From Chromatium okenii (GTDB lineage: Bacteria; Pseudomonadota; Gammaproteobacteria; Chromatiales; Chromatiaceae), in contig NZ_NRRQ01000004.1 of assembly GCF_016583745.1 (NCBI RefSeq), positions 1-64,000 of the forward strand: a stretch of DNA of 64,000 nt. Direction: 5' to 3'. Shown here piece by piece: positions 57,398 through 64,000 of the stretch. The notes under the pieces are model-generated. The model saw only the letters and a program-made list of their open reading frames with translations. It did no database searches and had not been told where the DNA came from. The position numbers were made by a program, and so were the translations under genes. The stretch's first letter is position 1, and every line of letters begins with the position of its first letter.

Positions 57398-58609
57398 ATG
57401 AACCCCGATCTCGACCAGTTGCAGTCTTATCCCTTTGAAAAGCTCGCGGCGCTCAAAGCCGACCTCACTCCGCCGCCCGACCGCACTCCGCTTGCGCTCT
57501 ACATCGGCGAACCCAAACATCCGACTCCCGCCTTGATTACTGACGCGCTGACCGCGTCTTTGCACCAGTTGGCGGTGTATCCGACCACGCGAGGAACGCC
57601 GGAACTGCGCACCGCAATTGCCGGTTGGTTGAGTCGGCGCTTTCAGTTGGGCAACGGCGCTCAACTCGGCATCGACCCGGAACGGCAGATTTTGCCGGTG
57701 AATGGCACCCGCGAGGCGCTGTTTGCCATCGCGCAGGCGGTAATTGATCGCCGCCGTGCGCCGTTGGTGCTGATGCCCAATCCGTTTTATCAAATTTATG
57801 AAGGCGCGGCATTGCTGGCAGGCGCGGAGCCGCGTTATTTGCCGTGTTTAGCGGAAAATGGATTTATTCCTGATTTTGCAGCAGTGGACGCTGCAACTTG
57901 GGAACGCTGTCAATTGCTTTATATTTGCTCGCCGGGTAATCCGACTGGCGCAGTATTGAATGCGGAAACCTTTGCCTATTTAATTGAGTTAGCGCAGCGC
58001 CACAATTTCATCATTGTTTCTGATGAATGTTATTCAGAAATTTATCAAGATGAAACTGCACCGCCGCTGGGTTTATTACAGGTTGCAGCGGCAATGGGTA
58101 ATAACGAATTTAAGCACTGTTTGGTATTTCATAGTTTATCAAAACGCTCAAATGCGCCGGGCTTGCGTTCTGGTTTTGTCGCTGGCGATGCAGAAGTGAT
58201 CGCACAATTTTTCGCATATCGGACTTATCACGGTTGCGCCATGGCATTGCCGGTGCAATCTGCAAGCGCAGCAGCTTGGAATGATGAAGCGCACGTCCGC
58301 ACGAATCGGCAGTTATATCGGGAAAAATTCACTGCCGTATTGGAAATTGTGGATGATGTTTTGCCCGTGACGCAGCCCGCAGCGGGTTTTTATTTGTGGC
58401 CGGAAACGCCAATTGCAGATACTGATTTTACGCGGCGCTTATTTGCGCAGGAAAATGTCACCGTATTGCCGGGCAGTTTTTTGGCGCGAGAAGTGGATGG
58501 TGTCAATCCGGGAGCGCAGCGCATACGCTTGGCGCTGGTGCCGCCGCTCGCTGATTGTATTGAAGCAGCGCAGCGGATTCGGCGCTGTGCGATACTTTAT
58601 AAGCGTTGA
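57398..58609 (+). CDS. dapC: Succinyldiaminopimelate aminotransferase (DapC type)
   Basis: Class I/II PLP aminotransferase for lysine and peptidoglycan precursor synthesis. 403 residues from ATG 57398 (MNPDLDQLQSYPFEKLAALK is the DapC-type N-terminus). YIGEPKHPTPALITDAL, YPTTRGTPELRTAIAGWLSRRF, ILPVNGTREALFAIAQAV, CSPGNPTGAVL, SDECYSEIY and the PLP lysine in HSLSKRSNAPGLRSGFVAGD follow. GTG 57386 would add 4 residues. The related N-succinylornithine/ArgD-type enzymes belong to a different class, so DapC is the best reading. Confidence 0.9.
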   Translation: MNPDLDQLQSYPFEKLAALKADLTPPPDRTPLALYIGEPKHPTPALITDALTASLHQLAVYPTTRGTPELRTAIAGWLSRRFQLGNGAQLGIDPERQILPVNGTREALFAIAQAVIDRRRAPLVLMPNPFYQIYEGAALLAGAEPRYLPCLAENGFIPDFAAVDAATWERCQLLYICSPGNPTGAVLNAETFAYLIELAQRHNFIIVSDECYSEIYQDETAPPLGLLQVAAAMGNNEFKHCLVFHSLSKRSNAPGLRSGFVAGDAEVIAQFFAYRTYHGCAMALPVQSASAAAWNDEAHVRTNRQLYREKFTAVLEIVDDVLPVTQPAAGFYLWPETPIADTDFTRRLFAQENVTVLPGSFLAREVDGVNPGAQRIRLALVPPLADCIEAAQRIRRCAILYKR

Positions 58610-58647
58610 TGATTTCAATTGAGTTGCCAATACAATACTGAACTCGT

Positions 58648-58668
58648 CAGCAAGTATTTGCTGTTTTT
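58648..58668 (+). terminator. Terminator of dapC
   Basis: Stem CAGCAA / TTGCTG with loop GTAT, followed by five Ts. Small, but well placed between dapC and the stressosome genes. Confidence 0.75.
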
Positions 58669-58718
58669 AATCGCATCACTGCGACACATTTTTACTAAAA
58701 AGTATTTGGGATATTGTT

Positions 58719-59564
58719 ATGAGCACAACCGCGTTTCAACAGGTGTTGCATGAACAACGCTCGGCGCTACTCACCGCTTGGATCAATCACGTTGCCGCGC
58801 TCGGCGACCAGCACGGCAGCCATGAACACGCGCTGGATGCACTGCTGCGCAGCCTGTTTGACGACATTCTCGGCATTTTGGAGCGCCAGCCAACTGCCAC
58901 GCTCACTTTGGAGCACGAGGAATCACTGACGCTGGCGCTGCGCCAGCTCGTCGGCGAGCAAGCGCGACACGGCAGTAGCGCCAGCACCTGCGTCAACGTG
59001 GTGCTGACGTTGAAACATCTGGTGTCCGCGCAATTAGTGACGGCAGCGGAGGTGACGCTGGCGGAGATGTCGTGGTTAGAACAGGTCTTTGAGCAGTTGA
59101 CGCTGTTGACCGTCACGGCGTTTGTGGCGATCCGCGAGCGCCAGATCACGCAGCAAAGTTTGTCGCTGTTGGAATTGTCAACGCCGGTGCTGCGGCTGTG
59201 GCACCGCATTTTGCTGTTGCCGCTGGTGGGCGTGATTGACACGGTGCGAGCGCGGCAAATTACCGAAAGTTTGCTGGAGGCGATTGCCCGTTATGAGGCG
59301 CGAGTGACGATTCTTGATCTGACTGGCGTGCCGGTGCTGGATACGAGCGTGGCGCAGCATTTGATGAAAACGATTGACGCAGCGCGGCTGTTGGGCACTC
59401 GCGTGGTGATGACTGGCATCAGTCCTGAAGGGGCGCAGACGTTGACAAAACTCGGCATTCGGTTTGCGGATGTCATCAGCCGCGCCACGCTGCGGGCGGG
59501 AATTGCTGAGGCGCTGCTGTTGGTGGGGCAGCAGATTGCGCCGTTGGAGGGGAAACGCGGATGA
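58719..59564 (+). CDS. rsbR: Stressosome protein RsbR
   Basis: 281 residues. N-terminal helical sensor domain (about 1-150), then a STAS domain (about 160-275). The STAS domain keeps the two threonines phosphorylated by RsbT in Bacillus RsbRA: LDLTGVPVLDTSVAQHLMKT (DT) and GISPEGAQTLTKLGI (QT). The N-terminal domain resembles neither globin nor PAS in the parts I can read, so the signal sensed is unknown. First gene of a tightly overlapping set rsbR-rsbS-rsbT-RsbT2-rsbX (4-base ATGA overlap with rsbS). No sigma-B-type gene is present. Confidence 0.9.
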   Translation: MSTTAFQQVLHEQRSALLTAWINHVAALGDQHGSHEHALDALLRSLFDDILGILERQPTATLTLEHEESLTLALRQLVGEQARHGSSASTCVNVVLTLKHLVSAQLVTAAEVTLAEMSWLEQVFEQLTLLTVTAFVAIRERQITQQSLSLLELSTPVLRLWHRILLLPLVGVIDTVRARQITESLLEAIARYEARVTILDLTGVPVLDTSVAQHLMKTIDAARLLGTRVVMTGISPEGAQTLTKLGIRFADVISRATLRAGIAEALLLVGQQIAPLEGKRG

Positions 59565-59953
59565 AAATTCCAATTCTGCGGCTGGAGCGCATCTTGTTGG
59601 TGTCGATTCAGGTGGATTTGACCGACAACGACGCGATGCAATTTCAGTCCGATTTGGTGGAACAGGTGGCAGAAATTGAGGCGCTCGGCGTCGCCATCGA
59701 CATCACCGCGCTGGATGTGGTCGATTCCTATATGGCGCGGGTGATTAACGACACCGCCAGCATGGTGCGGCTGCTCGGAGCGGAGTCGGTCATTTGCGGG
59801 GTGCAGCCGTTTGTCGCGCTGACGTTGGTTGAAATGGGGCGCGATCTGCTCGGCGCGGATTGCGCGTTTAATCTCGGTCAAGGGCTGGAGATATTGCGCA
59901 CTCGGATCGCCACTCGCGGCGACACGCGATTGAGTGAAGATGAGAATGTCTGA
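59561..59953 (+). CDS. rsbS: Stressosome core protein RsbS
   Basis: 130 residues, single STAS domain: MKIPILRLERILLVSIQVDLTDNDA, then DITALDVVDSYMARVINDTASMVRLLGA with the Ser of DS that RsbT phosphorylates in RsbS. C-terminal 30 residues extend past the usual fold. With RsbR it should form the pseudo-icosahedral stressosome that holds RsbT. Overlaps rsbR by 4 bases and rsbT by 8-20 depending on start choice. Confidence 0.92.
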   Translation: MKIPILRLERILLVSIQVDLTDNDAMQFQSDLVEQVAEIEALGVAIDITALDVVDSYMARVINDTASMVRLLGAESVICGVQPFVALTLVEMGRDLLGADCAFNLGQGLEILRTRIATRGDTRLSEDENV

Positions 59954-60353
59954 GTTGCCACCCGCTCAGATTCCGCTGCATGAAACCGCCGATGTGGTGA
60001 CTGCCCGCCGCGCTGCGCGTGAATTGTGCGAGCAACTTGGTTTTGGCAAAGCTGACCAAACGCGACTGGCAACGGCAGTCTCGGAATTAACCCGCAACGT
60101 TATTCAATATGCCAATCACGGCGAATGCGTGATTGAAAACCGCTCGACCGCCACGCACCGCTGCATCTGGGTACAGGTGCGAGATCAGGGCGCGGGCATC
60201 GCCAACTTGGAGCAGGCGTTGACCGATGGTTACAGCACCAGCGGCGGTTTGGGCGCAGGATTGCCGGGGACGCGGCGCTTGGTCGATCAATTCCACATTG
60301 AATCCACGCCGCAGGGCACCTGCATCACGATTGTGCTGACCAAACCATTGTGA
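59940..60353 (+). CDS. rsbT: Serine/threonine kinase RsbT
   Basis: GHKL-fold kinase; phosphorylates RsbR and RsbS, is released, and then activates its target. ATP-site motifs: N-box AVSELTRNVIQYANHG, G1 RDQGAGIANL, G2 GGLGAGLPGTRRLVDQF, then ESTPQGTCITI. About 137 residues from ATG 59940; ATG 59946 and GTG 59934 are alternatives in frame. Overlaps rsbS; its stop overlaps the next gene's GTG (GTGA). Confidence 0.92.
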   Translation: MRMSELPPAQIPLHETADVVTARRAARELCEQLGFGKADQTRLATAVSELTRNVIQYANHGECVIENRSTATHRCIWVQVRDQGAGIANLEQALTDGYSTSGGLGAGLPGTRRLVDQFHIESTPQGTCITIVLTKPL

Positions 60354-60787
60354 CCAGCGCGTCCTTTCAACCGCAGCAGCGGCCACACCATATCGACGTG
60401 GCGGTCAACGCTGAGGCGGATATTCAAGCTGCCTGTCGCGCCGCACGACAACTGGCGGAAACGCTGGAATTTTCACGCACTGCGGCATATCACATCGCCA
60501 CTGCGGCCTCAGAATTGGCGGCGAATCTGCTGTTTCACGGCGGCGGCGGCTGGTTACACGCGCACGCGCTGTTTGATCCGCAGACGCAGGAGGTGCTGGG
60601 GCTGGAAGTGCTGGCGCTGGATCACGGGCCGGGGATTGCCGATATTGCGTTGGCGCTGACCGAGGGCTATAGCACGGGCAAAGGTTTGGGCTGCGGGTTG
60701 CCGGGCGTTAAACGGTTAATGGATGAATTTATGATTGAGTCCACAGTAGGCGATGGCACCTGCGTCAAGGCGATCAAATGGCGCTAA
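60350..60787 (+). CDS. Second RsbT-like GHKL ATPase
   Basis: 145 residues, GTG start coupled to the rsbT stop. It has the same plan as RsbT: N-box AASELAANLLFHGGGG, G1 LDHGPGIADIALALTEGYSTG, G2 KGLGCGLPGVKRLMDEF, then ESTVGDGTCVKAI. The N-box lost the usual Asn-Val-Ile but keeps SELA-N. A paralogue of RsbT by tandem duplication; it may phosphorylate the same STAS proteins or serve as an anti-sigma-like switch (RsbW type). Function unknown. Confidence 0.85.
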   Translation: MTSASFQPQQRPHHIDVAVNAEADIQAACRAARQLAETLEFSRTAAYHIATAASELAANLLFHGGGGWLHAHALFDPQTQEVLGLEVLALDHGPGIADIALALTEGYSTGKGLGCGLPGVKRLMDEFMIESTVGDGTCVKAIKWR

Positions 60788-61353
60788 TGGGACAGGCATT
60801 GCGGGCGTTGCATCCCGCCGAACCGTGTGGCGATCAAATCGGGTGCTGGCGCACCGCAGACGGCTGGCGCTTGGCGCTGGCGGATGGTTTGGGACACGGA
60901 CGTGAGGCGCACCACGCAGCAGCGACGGCGATGCAGCGGCTGGCAACGACTGCTGCTTCTGCGTCTTTGGCGAGCGTCTTTGCTGACTGCGATCAGCAGT
61001 TATTGGATACGCGGGGCGTGGCGCTGGCGGTGATTGATCTGTGTTTCGCCAGCGCCCACTGTCAGCACGCGGCGGTCGGCAACGTGCGTACTCTGTTGAT
61101 TCGAGACGGAATTGTCAGTCGTTTGGGCAGTGCTCGCGGCATTGTGGGAGCTGGATTTCGTGGTTTGCGCCCAGAATATGTCGCCATTCACCCCGGCGAT
61201 TGGCTGGTGCTGTTTTCTGATGGCATCCGCGAAAACGTGGAGATCGTCGCTGCGCTCGCTCAACAAACGCCTTCTGATGCGTTGGCGGCGCGGCTGCTGG
61301 CGCAGTGGGCGGATGCGCGAGATGACGCGAGTTTGTTGTTATATCAACAGTGA
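60778..61353 (+). CDS. rsbX: PP2C-type phosphatase RsbX
   Basis: 191 residues, SpoIIE/PP2C family. ALADGLGHGREAHHAA is the metal-binding D-G-x-G-H-G site and VLFSDGIRENVEI the second one; ALAVIDLCFASAHCQHAAVGNVRTLLI fills the core strands. RsbX dephosphorylates RsbR and RsbS to reset the stressosome. ATG 60778 lies inside the end of the preceding gene (10-base overlap). Its stop codon merges with a dispersed repeat. Confidence 0.9.
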   Translation: MALMGQALRALHPAEPCGDQIGCWRTADGWRLALADGLGHGREAHHAAATAMQRLATTAASASLASVFADCDQQLLDTRGVALAVIDLCFASAHCQHAAVGNVRTLLIRDGIVSRLGSARGIVGAGFRGLRPEYVAIHPGDWLVLFSDGIRENVEIVAALAQQTPSDALAARLLAQWADARDDASLLLYQQ

Positions 61354-61480
61354 CAGTTGTCAGTTAAAAAACTAAAAAGTTGTTTATTGCTTGTCAATTC
61401 TTTTGCATCACCGAATTAAAAAATAACCGCCACTCATTAACGCGCTTCACTGACAACTGATAACTAAAAACCGACAACTG
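61352..61480. repeat. Dispersed repeat element with inverted GTTGTCAGTT ends
   Basis: Begins at the rsbX stop with GACAGTTGTCAGTT. Its first 75 bases align with 28924-28998. The right end (61450-61480) carries TGACAACTGATAACT and CCGACAACTG, the inverse word, so the whole element looks like a small inverted-repeat unit. It fills the gap before the histidine-kinase gene; no promoter is evident. Confidence 0.7.
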
Positions 61481-61488
61481 AAAAACAA

Positions 61489-62523
61489 ATGCCCGCTCCC
61501 GCCATCACCATCCGCTACGCCGAATTATTGCAACAAGCCGTTTTCGCTGAAGACTCGCTGGCAATTGAAGCTGCGTTGACCGCTGCCGCCGATCTGGGGC
61601 GCGAGTTGGTGGTGCTGGAAATTCCGTTGGAAGAAGTCGGCGAAATGCACCACGAGGCGTTGATTCAAATGGGCAAAACCCATCCCGAGCTGCTGCTGGC
61701 GCAGGTCGCCGAGCGCATCACCGTGCCCTTGATGGAGGCGTACATGGCCTACAGCCTCGCTTTTCGGGTGCAGTTGGAACATCGCACCGAAATGATCGTC
61801 AACGCCCGCTTGGAACAATCGCGGCGACTGGAGGCGATTGGCACCTTGGCCGCTGGAATTGCGCACGATTTCAATAACATTCTCGGCATCATCGTCGGTT
61901 TCAGCGAGCTGCTCGGCGACGAATTAGCGCCTGATTCCAGCGCCCAGCATCACCTCAGTTTTATTCAACAAGCCAGTTTTCGCGCCCGTGATTTGATTGC
62001 GCGGATGCTGACTTTTGCCCGCACGATGGCCGACACGCCTACGCCGGTGGAAATCGTCACCTTGATTAGCGACACGATTTTGCTGCTCCGCGCCTCGCTG
62101 CCGATTGGCATTCGGATTGAATGCACCACTGCGGTGCCCGACGCGTGGGTATTGGCGGAGGCGAGTCAAATTCAACAAATTCTGATGAATCTCTGCATCA
62201 ACGCCGCCGACGCCATCGGCAGCCAACAAGGTGTCATCACCGTTGATCTCAAACTCCTGCCCGCCACGCCCACGCAACGCGCAATGGTGCGCCTGACGGT
62301 GCAGGATGACGGCGAAGGAATGCCGCCCGATATTTGCCAGCGCGTGTTTGATCCCTTTTTCACCACCAAAGCGCCGGGCAAAGGCAGCGGCTTGGGGTTA
62401 TCCGTGATTCACGGGCTAGTCGGTAAACTGGGCGGTATGATTGCCATCAGCAGCACGCCGGGCGTGGGCAGTCGTTTTATTATTGATTTACCGCAATTAG
62501 TTGACAGCCCAGCCCGTAATTGA
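61489..62523 (+). CDS. Histidine kinase with RsbU-like N-terminal domain
   Basis: 344 residues. Residues 1-85 ([49 protein letters not shown] in parts) match the RsbU N-terminal, RsbT-binding domain: YAELL, LGR-L, I-x-EE-x2-x-HH-EAL. A HisKA domain follows ([22 protein letters not shown]), then HATPase_c with [25 protein letters not shown], and [20 protein letters not shown]. No TM is seen. It replaces the PP2C phosphatase of Bacillus RsbU by a histidine kinase. A CheY-like gene follows at 30 bases. Confidence 0.9.
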   Translation: MPAPAITIRYAELLQQAVFAEDSLAIEAALTAAADLGRELVVLEIPLEEVGEMHHEALIQMGKTHPELLLAQVAERITVPLMEAYMAYSLAFRVQLEHRTEMIVNARLEQSRRLEAIGTLAAGIAHDFNNILGIIVGFSELLGDELAPDSSAQHHLSFIQQASFRARDLIARMLTFARTMADTPTPVEIVTLISDTILLLRASLPIGIRIECTTAVPDAWVLAEASQIQQILMNLCINAADAIGSQQGVITVDLKLLPATPTQRAMVRLTVQDDGEGMPPDICQRVFDPFFTTKAPGKGSGLGLSVIHGLVGKLGGMIAISSTPGVGSRFIIDLPQLVDSPARN

Positions 62524-62552
62524 ATTTCAAAGTTCATCAATGAGGAACACAC

Positions 62553-62924
62553 ATGATCAACATCTTGATCGTTGATGATGAAGAATTATTTCGGATCATG
62601 TTAAAAGAAATGGTCGAACGCGAAGGTCATCAAGCCCGCACAGCGGCGAATGGCAACGAAGCATTAAAAGCCGTGCAAAAACAGCGTCCAGATTTAATTA
62701 TCACCGATATTTTAATGCCAGAAAAAGATGGCATTGAATTGATCGCTGAGTTATCGCGCAACGGCAGCCAGATTCCCATCATTGCTATTTCCGGCGGGCG
62801 GCGCTCAATTAGTTTGGAATTCAATTTAGAATCCGCAGCGTTAATGGGCGTTCGCGCCACTTTACCCAAACCGTTCACCCGCGAGGCGCTGCGCCGCGCT
62901 CTCGCTGATGCCCTTGCCCATTGA
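62553..62924 (+). CDS. Single-domain (CheY-like) response regulator
   Basis: 123 residues: ILIVDDEELFRIMLKEMV, phosphoacceptor Asp in DLIITDILMPEKDGIELI (about 53), IAISGG, and the Lys in LPKPFTREALRRAL. No output domain. Likely partner of the preceding histidine kinase; what it binds next is unknown. RBS GAGGAAC lies upstream. The ParA-like gene follows directly. Confidence 0.93.
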   Translation: MINILIVDDEELFRIMLKEMVEREGHQARTAANGNEALKAVQKQRPDLIITDILMPEKDGIELIAELSRNGSQIPIIAISGGRRSISLEFNLESAALMGVRATLPKPFTREALRRALADALAH

Positions 62925-62931
62925 GCCACTC

Positions 62932-63726
62932 ATGTCGTCGCGCCCCCGCATCCTCGTGATTACCAACCGCAAAGGTGGCACTGGCAAAACCACCACCGCC
63001 GTTAATTTTGCCGCCGAATTCGCCGCCAGCGGTCAGCGCACGCTGCTGATTGACCTCGACACGCAAAACCACTGCGCCCTCGGTTTGGGCGTCAAACTCG
63101 CCGCCAATCATCCCACTGCGCATCATTTATTCAGCGCCACCGCGCCCGTGCCGCTGAGTGAGGCGATTGTGAACACGGCGTGGCTGGGGTTGGATTTGGT
63201 CACGGCTGATCCTGATTTTCATCACGACCGCGCCCCTGATGATGAGCACATTTTGGTACGCGCACTGGCGGAACCGGCGCTCGCCGGTCAGTACGATTGG
63301 ATCGTGTTGGACTCGCCGCCGTCGCTGGATGTGCTGCTGATTAACGCGCTGACTGCGGCGCATTGGGCGCTGATTCCGTTTATGCCACATCCGTTATCTG
63401 GCGAAGGGGTGCGCCAACTGGCGCGAGTATTTTTCCGCGTCGCCATGAACAGCAACGCCGATTTACGCTTGCTGGGTTTATTGCCGGTGATGCTTGATAC
63501 GCGGATCGTGCAGCATCGGCGGGTGCAGGAACAAATCATCAGCCAATTCGGGCAAGAACGCTTGCTCGGCGGTATTCGCAGCGACATCAAATTGGCGGAA
63601 TCATTTGCAGCGGGACAACCAATTCGTGAATACGCGCCGCGCAGTCGTGGCAATGAAGATTATCAAACCGCTTTTGCTAACTTGTGTGCGCGTTTAATTG
63701 CAGCTCCCAGCGCCAGCGGTCGTTAA
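62932..63726 (+). CDS. ParA/Soj-like P-loop ATPase, no ParB partner
   Basis: 264 residues from ATG 62932 (an earlier ATG, 62908, would overlap the regulator). Deviant Walker A ITNRKGGTGKTTTAVNFA, switch I TLLIDLDTQNHCALGLG, Walker B-type YDWIVLDSPPSLDVLLINAL, then IPFMPHPLSGEGVRQL and GLLPVMLDTRIVQHRRV. Some members of this family position chromosomes, plasmids or polar protein clusters. No ParB or parS-like site is next to it. In this setting it may be a target of the stressosome two-component pair; that is inference. Confidence 0.85.
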   Translation: MSSRPRILVITNRKGGTGKTTTAVNFAAEFAASGQRTLLIDLDTQNHCALGLGVKLAANHPTAHHLFSATAPVPLSEAIVNTAWLGLDLVTADPDFHHDRAPDDEHILVRALAEPALAGQYDWIVLDSPPSLDVLLINALTAAHWALIPFMPHPLSGEGVRQLARVFFRVAMNSNADLRLLGLLPVMLDTRIVQHRRVQEQIISQFGQERLLGGIRSDIKLAESFAAGQPIREYAPRSRGNEDYQTAFANLCARLIAAPSASGR

Positions 63727-63799
63727 TCTGCACCACTTTTTTAATCACGATTCAATTGGCGCACGGCAAGCATTTAGAATGAATCAGTATTGCCTTGCG

Positions 63800-63814
63800 C
63801 TGACAACTGACAAC
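63800..63814. repeat. Inverse GTTGTCAGTT word before ubiG
   Basis: CTGACAACTGACAAC followed by TTTTTT. Member of the dispersed word family, inverse orientation. It may act as part of a transcript end for the ParA-like gene. Confidence 0.6.
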
Positions 63815-63842
63815 TTTTTTCGCATCCTTCAGGTAATTCATC

Positions 63843-64000
63843 ATGCCCCCAATTCACAACGTCGATCACGCCGAAATTAAAAAGTTTGAAGACCTCGCCT
63901 CGCGCTGGTGGGATCCAAATAGCGAATTCAAACCGCTGCACGACATCAACCCGCTGCGGCTGGACTACATCGACCGCGCTGCCGGTGGACTCGCCGACAA
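63843..64000 (+). CDS. ubiG: Ubiquinone biosynthesis O-methyltransferase UbiG (N-terminal part)
   Basis: 52 codons before the window ends. [20 protein letters not shown] followed by [23 protein letters not shown] is the UbiG N-terminus (E. coli NVDHEEIAKFEAVASRWWD and EFKPLHRINPLRL). UbiG performs both O-methylations in ubiquinone synthesis. The SAM-binding domain lies outside the window. Confidence 0.93.
   Translation, partial: MPPIHNVDHAEIKKFEDLASRWWDPNSEFKPLHDINPLRLDYIDRAAGGLAD

Overview
The window is bacterial chromosome, densely packed and moderately GC-rich. Gene content points to a gammaproteobacterium: NADP-type isocitrate dehydrogenase next to clpS-clpA, the glnE-ilvE pair, an E. 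coli-like cydABX oxidase with a long Q-loop, PBP1b with an LpoP-like partner, UbiG, YebG and YiaA. Abundant c-di-GMP and chemotaxis proteins, a stressosome and many short dispersed repeats suggest a free-living, motile organism of the Chromatiales/Thiotrichales/Competibacter kind. That placement is inference.

Layout. 1-5.9 kb: mnmA (partial), icd, clpS-clpA, folD. 6-12.5 kb (minus): nagZ, queE, a hexose-6-phosphate mutarotase, glnE and ilvE. 12.7-16.1 kb (plus): ftsH, cobK and a DNR-like Crp/Fnr regulator, all overlapping. 16.1-21.0 kb (minus): cydA-cydB-cydX followed by yiaA, yebG and a methyltransferase with a possible SlyD-like part. 21.5-27.1 kb: signalling block (chemoreceptor, REC-HDOD, REC-PAS-GGDEF-EAL, Hpt). 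27.2-31.8 kb: coaBC, dut, a solitary hypD, a polysaccharide deacetylase and a GNAT acetyltransferase. 31.9-36.0 kb: sucA-sucB. 36.1-45.3 kb: second signalling block (1520-residue hybrid kinase, HD-GYP protein, small Cys protein, NIT-domain chemoreceptor, FliL-like protein). 45.4-53.3 kb: gspF-gspG, tRNA-Arg(CCG), a YoaA/DinG-type helicase, mrcB with an LpoP-like lipoprotein, and a VOC protein. 53.5-57.2 kb: an RTX/Calx-beta protein and the ruins of toxin-antitoxin loci. 57.4-64 kb: dapC, a complete stressosome set (rsbR-S-T, a second RsbT-like ATPase, rsbX) leading into a histidine kinase with an RsbU-type N-terminus, a CheY-like regulator and a ParA-like ATPase, then ubiG (partial).

The most interesting system is the stressosome module at 58.7-63.7 kb. 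The RsbU-like N-terminus, which in Bacillus receives the signal from RsbT, sits here on a histidine kinase. The inferred route is RsbR/S/T -> histidine kinase -> single-domain response regulator, perhaps -> ParA-like ATPase.

A second theme is repeat invasion. A C6/G6 palindrome occurs once between genes and twice in inverted orientation inside the Hpt domain of the hybrid kinase. A GTTGTCAGTT word family lies after several stop codons and also inside coding linkers, where it gives SucA and SucB the same QPPTDN peptide. The last 17 codons of the hybrid kinase gene are duplicated in tandem, stop codon included.
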